In this document: positions 48,753 through 57,138 of the stretch, piece after piece
Numbering within the stretch: position 1 is the first letter of the stretch
How the letters are laid out: each line of letters begins with the position of its first letter
From: Streptomyces sp. CB00316
GTDB lineage: Bacteria; Actinomycetota; Actinomycetes; Streptomycetales; Streptomycetaceae
Assembly (NCBI RefSeq): GCF_001905595.1
Contig: NZ_LIXI01000004.1
Location: 496,001 to 560,000 of the forward strand
Length of the DNA stretch: 64,000 nucleotides
Direction: 5' to 3'
Notes under the pieces: generated by a model
The model's input: only the letters and a program-made list of their open reading frames with translations
Told to the model about the DNA's origin: nothing
The model's database searches: none
Translations under genes and position numbers: made by a program

Positions 48753-49110
48753 TCAGGCCACGTCGTGCACGCTGTGTTCGCCGAGGTCCGGGGCGTGCCG
48801 GGCGACCGTGCGGTAGTCGAGGCCGTCATGGAGAACCGTCAGGCCGTGATGGGCCGCCGTGGCGGCGATGATCAGGTCCGCGGCGGAAGCGCTCCGGTGC
48901 TGCCCGGCGCGTGCCATGCGATGCTGGACCGAGGTGATCCAGCGCCCGGCGCTCTTCGGTACGGAGACGTCCGGGTAGAGGTCGGTGAACAGCGCGCGCG
49001 CTCGAAGTGGCGGCTGATCCGCGCCGCGCGCTCCTGCTGCTCCGCGTAGAAGCGGAGGGCGAGCGATGCCAGGGGGCGGCGCGTGGCCCACGCCAGTTCA
49101 GCGCACCGGG
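48753..49110 (-). pseudogene. Frameshifted PIN-domain (VapC-like) toxin
   Basis: The downstream frame reads ALFTDLYPDVSVPKSAG, then SASAADLIIAATAAHHGLTV and LHDGLDYRTVARHAPDL, the C-terminal half of a PIN nuclease. The preceding part (CAELAWATRRPLASLALRF, RISRHFER) is in another frame; the shift falls in a CG-dinucleotide run near 49000. Removing one CG unit would restore a single frame. A stop codon (about 49118) and loss of recognisable N-terminal sequence show further decay. Confidence 0.6.
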
Positions 49111-49457
49111 CGTGGTGTGAAGGGCCTCACCTGGCAAGTCCCCGTGACGCAGGCCATGCTCGGCGGCGGCGCTCTTCGCCGGGGCGTTCGCCGTGACGCC
49201 GCCTTCCTTGCTCGCGCGATCAGAACGGCGGGCGTGGTGAGCGGGACCGCGAGGGAAAGGAAGAGGGGCACGACACCTTGGAGTGCCCCGACGGATGCGC
49301 TGATCATCGATCTTCATTCAAGGGGGCCGGTGTCGCGGTGGCACCGGCGGTGACTCCAACAGGGCCGACCTTGAACGATCTTGAAAGTGGTGTGCCAGAG
49401 GGGTCCTGTGTCGTCGGCATTCCTGCCGCGAGCCGCTTCCGGCCTTAGGGTGCCGCT
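49111..49457. other. Spacer upstream of glmS
   Basis: 347 bases. Part may be degraded N-terminal sequence of the PIN gene; no intact gene seen. The last 40 bases hold the glmS promoter. Confidence 0.5.
49446..49451 (+). promoter_or_regulatory. -10 box of a leaderless glmS promoter
   Basis: TAGGGT followed by exactly six bases and the ATG of glmS, so transcription should start at or next to the start codon. The -35 box is poor: TTCCTG at 49420-49425 is 20 bases away. AGGG within it could alternatively act as a weak ribosome site. Confidence 0.5.
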
Positions 49458-51305
49458 ATGTGCGGAATCGTGGGTTATGTCGGTGGTCAGTCGGCGCAGG
49501 ACGTCGTCGTCGCGGGACTCAAGCGCCTCGAATACCGGGGCTACGACTCGGCGGGTGTCGCCGTTCTCGCGGACGGCGGGCTCGCCGCCGCGAAGAAGGC
49601 GGGCAAGCTCGTCAATCTGGAGAAGGAGCTGGGGGACCGGCCGCTGCCGAACGGGCGGACCGGGATCGGGCATACGCGGTGGGCCACGCACGGGGCGCCC
49701 AACGATGTGAACGCCCACCCCCACCTGGACAACGCGGGCCGGGTCGCCGTCGTCCACAACGGGATCATCGAGAACTTCGCGGCCCTGCGGCACGAGCTCA
49801 CCGGGCGCGGGCACGCCCTGGGGTCGGAGACGGACACCGAGGTCGTCGCGCATCTGCTGGCCGAGGCGTTCTCGGCGGGCGGGGACCTCGCGGACGCCAT
49901 GCGGCAGGTGTGCCGACGGCTGGAGGGGGCGTTCACCCTCGTCGCCGTGCACGCGGACCAGCCGGACGTGGTGGTCGGGGCCCGGCGCAACTCGCCGCTC
50001 GTGGTGGGGGTGGGGCAGGACGAGTGGTTCCTCGCCTCCGACGTCGCCGCCTTCATCGCGCACACCCGGTCCGCCATCGAACTCGGCCAGGACCAGGTCG
50101 TCGAGCTGAGCCCGGAGGGCGTCACCGTCACCGGGTTCGACGGGGACCTCGCCGAGGTGCGCGAATACCACGTCGACTGGGACGCCTCCGCCGCCGAGAA
50201 GGGCGGCTACGCCTCCTTCATGCTCAAGGAGATCGCCGACCAGCCGCAGGCCGTCGCCGACACCCTCCTCGGCCGTGTCGACGGCGAGGGGTCACTGAGC
50301 CTGGACGAGGTGCGCATCCCCGACGCCGAACTCCGCGAGGTCGACAAGGTCGTCATCATCGCCTGCGGGACCGCCTTCCACGCCGGGATGATCGCCAAGT
50401 ACGCCATCGAGCACTGGACCCGACTGCCCTGCGAGACCGAGCTGGCCAGCGAGTTCCGCTACCGGGACCCGATCCTCGACCAGCGCACCCTCGTCGTCGC
50501 CATCTCCCAGTCCGGCGAGACCATGGACACCTTGATGGCCCTCCGGCACGCCCGCGAGCAGGGCGCGAAGGTGCTCGCCATCTGCAATACGAACGGGTCG
50601 ACGATTCCGCGTGAATCCGACGCCGTCCTCTACACGCACGCCGGGCCCGAAGTCGCCGTCGCCTCCACCAAGGCCTTCCTCACCCAGCTCGTCGCCTGCT
50701 ACCTCGTCGCCCTGTACCTGGGCCAGTTGCGCGGCACCAAGTGGGGTGACGAGATCCGTACGGTGGTGCGCCAGCTCTCCGCGATCTCCGGCGAGGTCGA
50801 ACGCGTACTGGAGACCATGGAGCCCGTCCGCGCGCTGGCCCGCTCCCTCGCCCACCACGACACCGTGCTCTTCCTCGGGCGCCACGTCGGCTACCCGGTC
50901 GCCCTCGAAGGCGCGCTCAAGCTCAAGGAGCTCGCCTACATGCACGCCGAGGGGTTCGCGGCCGGGGAGCTCAAGCACGGGCCCATCGCGCTCATCGAGG
51001 AAGGGCTGCCGGTCGTCGTCATCGTGCCCTCGCCGCGCGGGCGTTCCGTGCTGCACGACAAGATCGTGTCGAACATCCAGGAGATCCGGGCCCGCGGCGC
51101 GCGCACCATCGTCGTCGCCGAGGAGGGCGACGAGGCCGTCGTCCCGTACGCCGACCACCTCATCACCGTCCCCGCAACGCCTACGCTGCTTCAGCCGCTG
51201 GTCGCCACCGTGCCGCTCCAGGTCTTCGCCTGCGAGCTGGCGACGGCCCGCGGCAACGAAGTGGACCAGCCGCGCAATCTGGCGAAGTCCGTGACCGTGG
51301 AGTGA
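49458..51305 (+). CDS. glmS: Glutamine--fructose-6-phosphate aminotransferase (isomerizing)
   Basis: 615 aa. Makes glucosamine-6-P from fructose-6-P and glutamine, the entry to UDP-GlcNAc. The N-terminal glutaminase has Cys2 as nucleophile (MCGIVGYVG), with RLEYRGYDSAG and THGAPNDVNAHPH. Two SIS domains follow (VVAISQSGETMDT; the second about residues 450-560). The C-terminus ends DQPRNLAKSVTVE. No glmS ribozyme-like space exists upstream. Confidence 0.98.
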   Translation: MCGIVGYVGGQSAQDVVVAGLKRLEYRGYDSAGVAVLADGGLAAAKKAGKLVNLEKELGDRPLPNGRTGIGHTRWATHGAPNDVNAHPHLDNAGRVAVVHNGIIENFAALRHELTGRGHALGSETDTEVVAHLLAEAFSAGGDLADAMRQVCRRLEGAFTLVAVHADQPDVVVGARRNSPLVVGVGQDEWFLASDVAAFIAHTRSAIELGQDQVVELSPEGVTVTGFDGDLAEVREYHVDWDASAAEKGGYASFMLKEIADQPQAVADTLLGRVDGEGSLSLDEVRIPDAELREVDKVVIIACGTAFHAGMIAKYAIEHWTRLPCETELASEFRYRDPILDQRTLVVAISQSGETMDTLMALRHAREQGAKVLAICNTNGSTIPRESDAVLYTHAGPEVAVASTKAFLTQLVACYLVALYLGQLRGTKWGDEIRTVVRQLSAISGEVERVLETMEPVRALARSLAHHDTVLFLGRHVGYPVALEGALKLKELAYMHAEGFAAGELKHGPIALIEEGLPVVVIVPSPRGRSVLHDKIVSNIQEIRARGARTIVVAEEGDEAVVPYADHLITVPATPTLLQPLVATVPLQVFACELATARGNEVDQPRNLAKSVTVE

Positions 51306-51350
51306 GCCGGGGCGCGCGCCCCGCGTGATGGGGATGGCGAGGGTGGGTTC

Positions 51351-51719
51351 GTGATCATCGGAGTGGGGATCGACGTGGCCGAGATCGAGCGGTTCGGCGC
51401 CGCGCTGGAGCGTACGCCCCAGTTGGCCGACCGGCTCTTCGTGGCGAGCGAGCTGACACTGCCCAGCGGCGAGCGGCGCGGAATCGCCTCGCTCGCCGCC
51501 CGGTTCGCCGCGAAGGAGGCCCTCGCGAAAGCGCTCGGCGCGCCGGGCGGGTTGCTCTGGAGCGACGCGGAGGTCTGGGTCGAGGAGAGCGGGCAGCCCC
51601 GGCTGCGGGTGAGCGGCACGGTGGCCGCCCGCGCGGCCGAACTGGGTGTACGCGGCTGGCACGTATCGCTCAGCCATGACGCGGGGGTGGCGTCGGCCGT
51701 GGTGATCGCGGAGGGGTGA
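51351..51719 (+). CDS. acpS: Holo-[acyl-carrier-protein] synthase
   Basis: 122 aa from GTG 51351. Transfers phosphopantetheine from CoA to acyl carrier proteins. Mg2+/CoA motifs [14 protein letters not shown] (Asp8) and [14 protein letters not shown] (Glu) are clear; [20 protein letters not shown] is the C-terminus. The last 33 coding bases are duplicated downstream. Confidence 0.97.
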   Translation: MIIGVGIDVAEIERFGAALERTPQLADRLFVASELTLPSGERRGIASLAARFAAKEALAKALGAPGGLLWSDAEVWVEESGQPRLRVSGTVAARAAELGVRGWHVSLSHDAGVASAVVIAEG

Positions 51720-51769
51720 ACCGCCTCCGGCCGTCGGGGGTGGCGTCGGCCGTCGTGATCGCGGAGGGT
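51683..51769 (+). repeat. Duplicated acpS 3' end
   Basis: GGGGGTGGCGTCGGCCGTGG... at 51683-51715 recurs at about 51737-51769 with one clear mismatch, a 54-base offset. Copy 1 is the end of acpS; copy 2 is untranslated and ends in GGAGGG, which is the ribosome site for the next gene. Confidence 0.85.
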
Positions 51770-51776
51770 TGGCGGT

Positions 51777-53225
51777 ATGCGACGTGCCTACAGCGTGGAG
51801 ACCGTACGGGCCGCCGAGGCCGCCCTCATGAAGCGCGTGCCCGAAGGCGCCCTGATGCAGCGCGCCGCCGCCGGCCTAGCCGCCGCCTGCGGTGATCTGC
51901 TGCGGCGCAACGGCCGGGTGTACGGGGCGCGGGTCCTGCTCCTGGTCGGCAGCGGCGACAACGGGGGCGACGCCCTGTACGCGGGCGCACGCCTCGCCCG
52001 GCGGGGCGCCGGGGTGCGCGCCCTCCTCGTCTCGCCCGCCCGGGCGCACGCCGGCGGTCTCGCCGCGTTCCTGGCGGCCGGGGGGCAGGTGGCCGACGGA
52101 CCCGACGGGCTGGGGGGCCTGGACCTCGTCGTCGACGGCATCACCGGGATCGGCGGGATCGGTGGCCTGCGCGACGACGCCGTCGCACTGCTCCGGGCGG
52201 TGACCCGGGACCGTACGCCGGTCATCGCCGTCGACCTGCCCAGCGGGGTCGAGGCCGACAGTGGGGAGGTGCACGGCGAAGCCGTACGTGCCGACGCGAC
52301 CGTCACCTTCGGCACGTACAAGCCGGGCCTTCTGATCGACCCGGCCGCCGAACACGCCGGCGCCCTGAGGCTGGTGGACATCGGGCTCGGGCCGGAGCTG
52401 CCGGAGCCGCCGGACCTGGAGGCGCTCCAGTACGCGGACGTGGCCGCGCTGCTGCCGGTGCCGGGGGCGGAGAGCGACAAGTACAGCCGGGGCGTCGTCG
52501 GCGTCGTCGCCGGTTCCGAGCGCTACCCGGGCGCGGCGGTCCTCGCCGTGTCGGGCGCCCTGCACGGCGGGGCCGGGGCCGTCCGGTACGTCGGTCCCGG
52601 CGCGGACGCGGTGATCGCCCGCTTCCCGGAGACGCTGGTGCACGCCGGGCCGCCGTCGAAGGCCGGACGCGTCCAGGCCTGGGTGATCGGGCCCGGCCTC
52701 GGGGACGGCCGGTGGGCGGAGAAGGCCGTCGCCGACGTGCTCGGCGCCGACGTCCCCGTACTGGTCGACGCGGACGGGCTGCGGCTGCTGGAGCCCGAGA
52801 CCGTACGGACCCGGACCGCCGCCACCGTCCTGACCCCGCACGCCGGGGAGGCCGCCGCCCTGCTCGGCGTGGCGCGCGAGGAGGTGGAGGCCGGGCGGCT
52901 CGCCGCCGTACGCGAGCTGGCCGCCCGCTACCGCGCCACCGTCCTCCTCAAGGGCTCCACGACTCTGGTCGCGGAGGCCCGCGACACCCCCGTACGGGTC
53001 AACCCGACCGGGACCGGCTGGCTCGCCACGGCAGGCAGCGGCGATGTGCTCTCCGGGCTGACCGGGTCGCTGCTCGCGGCCGGGCTCGCCCCGCGCGACG
53101 CCGCGTCCGTCGGCGCCTACCTGCACGGACTCGCCGCCCGGCACGGCTCCGACGGGGCCCCGGTCTCCGCGCAGGACGTCGCGAACGGCATCCCGGCGGC
53201 CTGGCGCGACGTGCGGGCGGGGTGA
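51777..53225 (+). CDS. nnr: Bifunctional NAD(P)H-hydrate repair enzyme
   Basis: 482 aa. The N-terminal epimerase domain (about 1-210; GSGDNGGDALYAGARLARRG, DLPSGVEADSG) and C-terminal ADP-dependent dehydratase (about 215-480; KYSRGVVGVVAGSERYPGAA, TPHAGE, GTGWLATAGSGDVLSG) together repair hydrated NAD(P)H. ATG after GGAGGG supplied by the duplicated acpS tail. Confidence 0.95.
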   Translation: MRRAYSVETVRAAEAALMKRVPEGALMQRAAAGLAAACGDLLRRNGRVYGARVLLLVGSGDNGGDALYAGARLARRGAGVRALLVSPARAHAGGLAAFLAAGGQVADGPDGLGGLDLVVDGITGIGGIGGLRDDAVALLRAVTRDRTPVIAVDLPSGVEADSGEVHGEAVRADATVTFGTYKPGLLIDPAAEHAGALRLVDIGLGPELPEPPDLEALQYADVAALLPVPGAESDKYSRGVVGVVAGSERYPGAAVLAVSGALHGGAGAVRYVGPGADAVIARFPETLVHAGPPSKAGRVQAWVIGPGLGDGRWAEKAVADVLGADVPVLVDADGLRLLEPETVRTRTAATVLTPHAGEAAALLGVAREEVEAGRLAAVRELAARYRATVLLKGSTTLVAEARDTPVRVNPTGTGWLATAGSGDVLSGLTGSLLAAGLAPRDAASVGAYLHGLAARHGSDGAPVSAQDVANGIPAAWRDVRAG

Positions 53226-53237
53226 GCCGGAGCGAAG

Positions 53238-53666
53238 GTGGAAGCCCCCGAAGGTCCCGGCGGAAGGGCGGTCCAGGCCGTGAGCGGTACCGAACCCGTA
53301 CGCGTGCGCAGGGTCTACGACCCGCCCGAGGACGGCGACGGCACCCGTGTGCTCGTCGACCGGCTCTGGCCGCGCGGGGTCTCCAAGGAGCGGGCCGCGA
53401 TCGACGTGTGGCTCAAAGACGTCACCCCGTCGGACGAGCTGCGGTCCTGGTACCACCAGGACCGCTCCGGCGGCCGCCACGGCACCTTCGTCGACCGCTA
53501 CCGCACCGAGCTGGACGACCCGGCCCACGCCGAGGCCGTCGACCGGCTGGTGGGGATCGTGCGCGAGGGCGGGCCCGTCACGCTGGTCACCGCCGTGAAG
53601 GATGTCGCCGACAGCCATGTGCCCGTCCTGGTCGACCACCTCAACCATGTGATGAAACGTACATAG
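53238..53666 (+). CDS. DUF488 family protein
   Basis: 142 aa from GTG 53238 (GGAG upstream); GTG 53280 is an alternative giving the usual N-terminus near VRVRRVYDPPE. Typical blocks VLVDRLWPRGVSKE, SDELRSWYHQD and VTLVTAVKDVADSHV. Function unknown. Twelve bases after nnr. Confidence 0.88.
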   Translation: MEAPEGPGGRAVQAVSGTEPVRVRRVYDPPEDGDGTRVLVDRLWPRGVSKERAAIDVWLKDVTPSDELRSWYHQDRSGGRHGTFVDRYRTELDDPAHAEAVDRLVGIVREGGPVTLVTAVKDVADSHVPVLVDHLNHVMKRT

Positions 53667-53726
53667 ATATGGATACCGGTGTGCACCGCCGGGGAGGTGG
53701 CGGGCGCCTCTGAGAGACTGGGCGCG

Positions 53727-54896
53727 ATGAACGAGACAGCGTCCCTGAGAGCCCGTGCCGAGATCGACCTCGCCGCGCTGCGCGCCAATGTGCGCGCCCT
53801 CCGCGCGCGGGCGGCCGGTGCACAGCTCATGGCCGTGGTGAAGTCCGACGGGTACGGGCACGGGGCCGTGCCCTGCGCCCGCGCCGCCCGTGAGGCCGGG
53901 GCCACCTGGCTCGGCACCGCGACCCCGCACGAGGCGCTCGCCCTGCGGGCCGCCGGTCTCGACGGCCGGATCATGTGCTGGCTCTGGACGCCGGGCGGGC
54001 CCTGGCGCGAGGCCGTCGAGGCGGACATCGACGTGTCGGTCAGCGCGATGTGGGCGCTGCGCGAGGTCGTCTCGGCCGCCGCTTCCGCGGGCCGTCCGGC
54101 CCGCGTCCAGCTCAAGGCCGACACCGGCCTCGGCCGTAACGGCTGCCAGCCCGCCGACTGGCCCGAACTCGTCGCCGAGGCCCGCGCCGCCGAGCGGGCC
54201 GGCACCATCCGGATCACCGGCCTCTGGTCCCACTTCGCCTGCGCCGACGAGCCCGGCCACCCCTCGATCGCCGCCCAGCTCTCCGCGTTCCGGGACATGG
54301 TCGCCTACGCCGAGAAGGAGGGCGTCGACCCCGAGGTGCGGCACATCGCCAACTCCCCGGCCACGCTGACCATCCCCGAGGCCCACTTCGACCTCGTACG
54401 GACCGGCATCGCGATGTACGGCGTCTCACCCGCCCCCGAGCTGGGCACCCCCGCCGAGCTGGGGCTCCGCCCGGTGATGACGCTCGCCGCCGCCGTCGCC
54501 CTGGTCAAGGACGTCCCGGCCGGACACGGCGTCAGCTACGGCCACCACTACGCCACCTCCGCCGAGACCACGCTCGGCCTCATCCCCGTCGGCTATGCGG
54601 ACGGCATCCCGCGCCACGCCTCGGGGAGCGCGCCCGTCCTGGTCGGCGGCAAGGTCCGTACGGCGGCGGGCCGCGTCGCCATGGACCAGTTCGTCGTGGA
54701 CCTCGGCGGCGACCGGCCGGAAGCGGGCGCGGAGGCCGTGCTGTTCGGCCCGGGCGACCGGGGCGAGCCGAGTGTCGAGGACTGGGCGGTGGCCGCCGGC
54801 ACGATCGGGTACGAGATCGTCACCCGGATCGGCGGCCGGGTACCGAGGGTGTACGTGAACGCGACAGCCGATCCGACCGGGGGCGCACCACAGTGA
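53727..54896 (+). CDS. alr: Alanine racemase
   Basis: 389 aa from ATG 53727. PLP enzyme making D-Ala for peptidoglycan. Lys39 in AVVKSDGYGHG is the PLP-binding lysine; the partner Tyr is in GHGVSYGHHY. GAGACT seven bases before the ATG may be a -10 box; no ribosome site is evident. Overlaps the next gene by four bases. Confidence 0.97.
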   Translation: MNETASLRARAEIDLAALRANVRALRARAAGAQLMAVVKSDGYGHGAVPCARAAREAGATWLGTATPHEALALRAAGLDGRIMCWLWTPGGPWREAVEADIDVSVSAMWALREVVSAAASAGRPARVQLKADTGLGRNGCQPADWPELVAEARAAERAGTIRITGLWSHFACADEPGHPSIAAQLSAFRDMVAYAEKEGVDPEVRHIANSPATLTIPEAHFDLVRTGIAMYGVSPAPELGTPAELGLRPVMTLAAAVALVKDVPAGHGVSYGHHYATSAETTLGLIPVGYADGIPRHASGSAPVLVGGKVRTAAGRVAMDQFVVDLGGDRPEAGAEAVLFGPGDRGEPSVEDWAVAAGTIGYEIVTRIGGRVPRVYVNATADPTGGAPQ

Positions 54897-56140
54897 GCGA
54901 CAGCAACGCGAGGGCGGCGGCGGGGGACGTCATGGCGGTGGCCGCCACGACAGCGGCCGGCTGGCGCCGGGCGGGCGTCGCCGGGGCCGCGATAGGGGTG
55001 CTCGCCGCCGGTGCGGCGGCGGGGGTCGCCGTCGAGCGGCTCACCGTCGGGCGCGGGATGCGCAAGAAGGCCCGCCTCGCGCTGGACGCGACCGGGCCCT
55101 ACGGCTCCCTGCGCGGAACACCGGGCCGGGCCGTCGCCGACGACAGGACCGAGCTGTACTACGAGGTCGACGAGGTGGAACCCCCGGCGCCCGCCGACGG
55201 AGCGGGGCCCGAGGGCAACCGCCGCCGCCGGCTCTTCGGGCGCAAGGCCCCCGACCCCGTCACCGTCGTCTTCAGCCACGGCTACTGCCTCGGCCAGGAC
55301 TCCTGGCACTTCCAGCGCGCCGCCCTGCGCGGCCTCGTCCGCGCCGTCTACTGGGACCAGCGCAGCCACGGCCGCTCCGAGCGCGGGCGCGCCCAGGCGG
55401 ACGGGGTGGCCCTCGGCATCGACCAGCTCGGCCGCGACCTCAAGGCCGTCATCGACGCGGCGGCCCCCGAGGGGCGGATCGTGCTCGTCGGCCACTCCAT
55501 GGGCGGCATGACGATGATGGCGCTGGCCGACCAGTACCCGGCCCTGATCCGCGACCGGGTCGCCGCCGTCGCCTTCGTCGGCACCTCCAGCGGCAAGCTC
55601 GGCGAGGTCAACTTCGGGCTGCCGGTGGCCGGCGTACGGGCGGTGCGCCGGGTGCTGCCGGGGGTGCTGCGGGCGCTGGGTACGCAGGCGGAGCTGGTGG
55701 AGAAGGGGCGCCGGGCCACCGCCGACCTCTTCGCCGGGCTGATCAAGCGGTACTCGTTCAGCTCGCGGGACGTGGACCCGGCGGTCGCCCGGTTCGCGGA
55801 GCGGCTGATCGAGTCGACCCCGATCGACGTGGTCGCCGAGTTCTACCCGGCCTTCACCGAGCACGACAAGAGCGGCGCACTGCCCGCCTTCCGGGACGTG
55901 CCCGTGCTGATCCTGGCCGGGGAGAAGGACCTCGTCACCCCCAGCTCGCACAGCGAGGTCATCGCCGACGTCCTGCCGGAGGCCGAGCTGACCCTGGTGC
56001 CGGACGCCGGGCACCTGGTGATGCTGGAGCACCCGGAGACGGTCACCGACCGGCTGGCCGACCTGCTGGTACGCAGCGGAGCGGTGGCTGCCGCTAACGT
56101 TGGCGAGCATGGAAGCACCGCACAGCAGCCCGGCCGCTGA
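54893..56140 (+). CDS. Alpha/beta-fold hydrolase with N-terminal membrane segment
   Basis: 415 aa from GTG 54893, overlapping the alr stop (GTGA). A hydrophobic Ala/Gly-rich stretch (about residues 27-48) may anchor it. The hydrolase fold follows: oxyanion FSHGYCLGQDSWHFQ, nucleophile Ser in GHSMGG, acid Asp in GEKDLVTP, His in DAGHLVMLEHP. The substrate is unknown. Its 3' end overlaps tsaE. Confidence 0.92.
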   Translation: MSDSNARAAAGDVMAVAATTAAGWRRAGVAGAAIGVLAAGAAAGVAVERLTVGRGMRKKARLALDATGPYGSLRGTPGRAVADDRTELYYEVDEVEPPAPADGAGPEGNRRRRLFGRKAPDPVTVVFSHGYCLGQDSWHFQRAALRGLVRAVYWDQRSHGRSERGRAQADGVALGIDQLGRDLKAVIDAAAPEGRIVLVGHSMGGMTMMALADQYPALIRDRVAAVAFVGTSSGKLGEVNFGLPVAGVRAVRRVLPGVLRALGTQAELVEKGRRATADLFAGLIKRYSFSSRDVDPAVARFAERLIESTPIDVVAEFYPAFTEHDKSGALPAFRDVPVLILAGEKDLVTPSSHSEVIADVLPEAELTLVPDAGHLVMLEHPETVTDRLADLLVRSGAVAAANVGEHGSTAQQPGR

Positions 56141-56654
56141 GACCGTTCCGGGCGCCCCCACGGACCTCCCCGAAGCCGTCACCGTGACGATCGGCGTCGA
56201 GTCCCCCGAACAGATGCAGGGCCTCGGCCGCCGCCTCGCACGGGTCCTGGCCCCCGGTGACCTGGTCATGCTCACGGGCGAGCTGGGCGCCGGGAAGACG
56301 ACGCTGACCCGGGGGCTCGGTGAGGGCCTCGGAGTGCGCGGCGCGGTCACCTCGCCCACCTTCGTCATCGCCCGCGTCCACCCCTCCCTGGTGGACGGGC
56401 CCGCCCTGGTCCACGTCGACGCGTACCGCCTGGGCGGCGGGCTCGACGAGATGGAGGACCTGGACCTCGATGTGTCGCTGCCGGAGTCGGTGGTGGTCGT
56501 GGAGTGGGGCGACGGCAAGGTGGAGGAGCTCGCCGAGGACCGGCTGCGCGTGCTCATCGACCGCGCGACCGGCGACACGGACGACGAGCGGCGCGAGGTG
56601 ACCCTGGTGGGCATCGGCCCGCGCTGGGCGGGGCTGCGGGAGGACCTGGCGTAA
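56109..56654 (+). CDS. tsaE: tRNA t6A biosynthesis ATPase TsaE
   Basis: 181 aa from ATG 56109, within the end of the hydrolase gene. P-loop GELGAGKTTLTRGL, then TSPTFVIARVHPS, HVDAYRL and VVEWGDG, the standard family blocks. Drives turnover of the TsaB-TsaD complex that makes N6-threonylcarbamoyl-A37. TAACGT eight bases before the ATG might be a -10 box. Confidence 0.96.
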   Translation: MEAPHSSPAAETVPGAPTDLPEAVTVTIGVESPEQMQGLGRRLARVLAPGDLVMLTGELGAGKTTLTRGLGEGLGVRGAVTSPTFVIARVHPSLVDGPALVHVDAYRLGGGLDEMEDLDLDVSLPESVVVVEWGDGKVEELAEDRLRVLIDRATGDTDDERREVTLVGIGPRWAGLREDLA

Positions 56655-56876
56655 CGGCAGCGCTTCCCGGGGCGGGGGAGGGCCCGTCCGTGGCGGCCCG
56701 GCCGTGTCTTCCTCACGGCGGCGCTTCGTCGAGCGCGCTGCCCGGGTTGTGAGGTCCCCCACCGGCCCTGACGCCTTCACGTCATGGTCCTGACGCCCGT
56801 CACGAGACCTTCCCGACAGGACGTCGGTAAATTGTTGCGCGAGGGACCGTGGTCGTGGTCACATGGGTACGAGACC

Positions 56877-56896
56877 TGGTTAGGTCAGCCTAACCA
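56877..56896. promoter_or_regulatory. Iron-box-like palindrome (DmdR/IdeR type)
   Basis: TGGTTAGG-TCAG-CCTAACCA is a perfect 8-bp inverted repeat. Read from 56880, it matches the streptomycete DmdR1/IdeR consensus TTAGGTTAGGCTCACCTAA at 13 of 19 positions by eye, including both half-site cores. It lies 30 bases before the small ORF. Confidence 0.6.
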
Positions 56897-56926
56897 CGAC
56901 CTCCACCGCAACCCCAGGAGGCATCC

Positions 56927-57106
56927 ATGCCGACGCCCGAGCGCGCGGAGCGGCCACGGCAGCAGCCGACGCCGTCCGACCTGTCGATGAAGGATCTGCT
57001 GGCCTCGTGCGCGGCGGCCACCGCGGTCTCCACCCCACCGGGCGATCCGGACGCGGCCGACGGGGAGAGCACACCGGACAGGGCTGTCCGCCGCCGGGCG
57101 GCGTAA
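56927..57106 (+). CDS. 59-aa small protein, possibly iron-regulated
   Basis: 59 aa from ATG 56927 with a full AGGAGG at 56917-56922. Pro/Arg-rich N-terminus, a central helix-like SMKDLLASCAAATAVSTPP, and an acidic-then-basic tail ending RAVRRRAA. One Cys. No family recognised. The strong ribosome site and the operator-like palindrome upstream argue that it is real. It lies between tsaE and a convergent secreted protein. The 272-base spacer before it (56655-56926) is otherwise empty. Confidence 0.65.
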   Translation: MPTPERAERPRQQPTPSDLSMKDLLASCAAATAVSTPPGDPDAADGESTPDRAVRRRAA

Positions 57107-57138
57107 GAGGACGTCACCGGCCCGACGCGCCACGCGGG

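Noticed and set aside
49381..49457. glmS ribozyme upstream of glmS
   Set aside because: A -10 box ends six bases before the start codon, leaving no transcribed leader, and the conserved ribozyme core is not seen.
51876..54386. 836-codon minus-strand frame across nnr, DUF488 and alr
   Set aside because: Spans three well-identified genes and their spacers, with only compositional repeats in the translation.
54593..56716. 707-codon minus-strand frame across alr, the hydrolase and tsaE
   Set aside because: Same GC-skew artefact; opposite strand carries three clear families.
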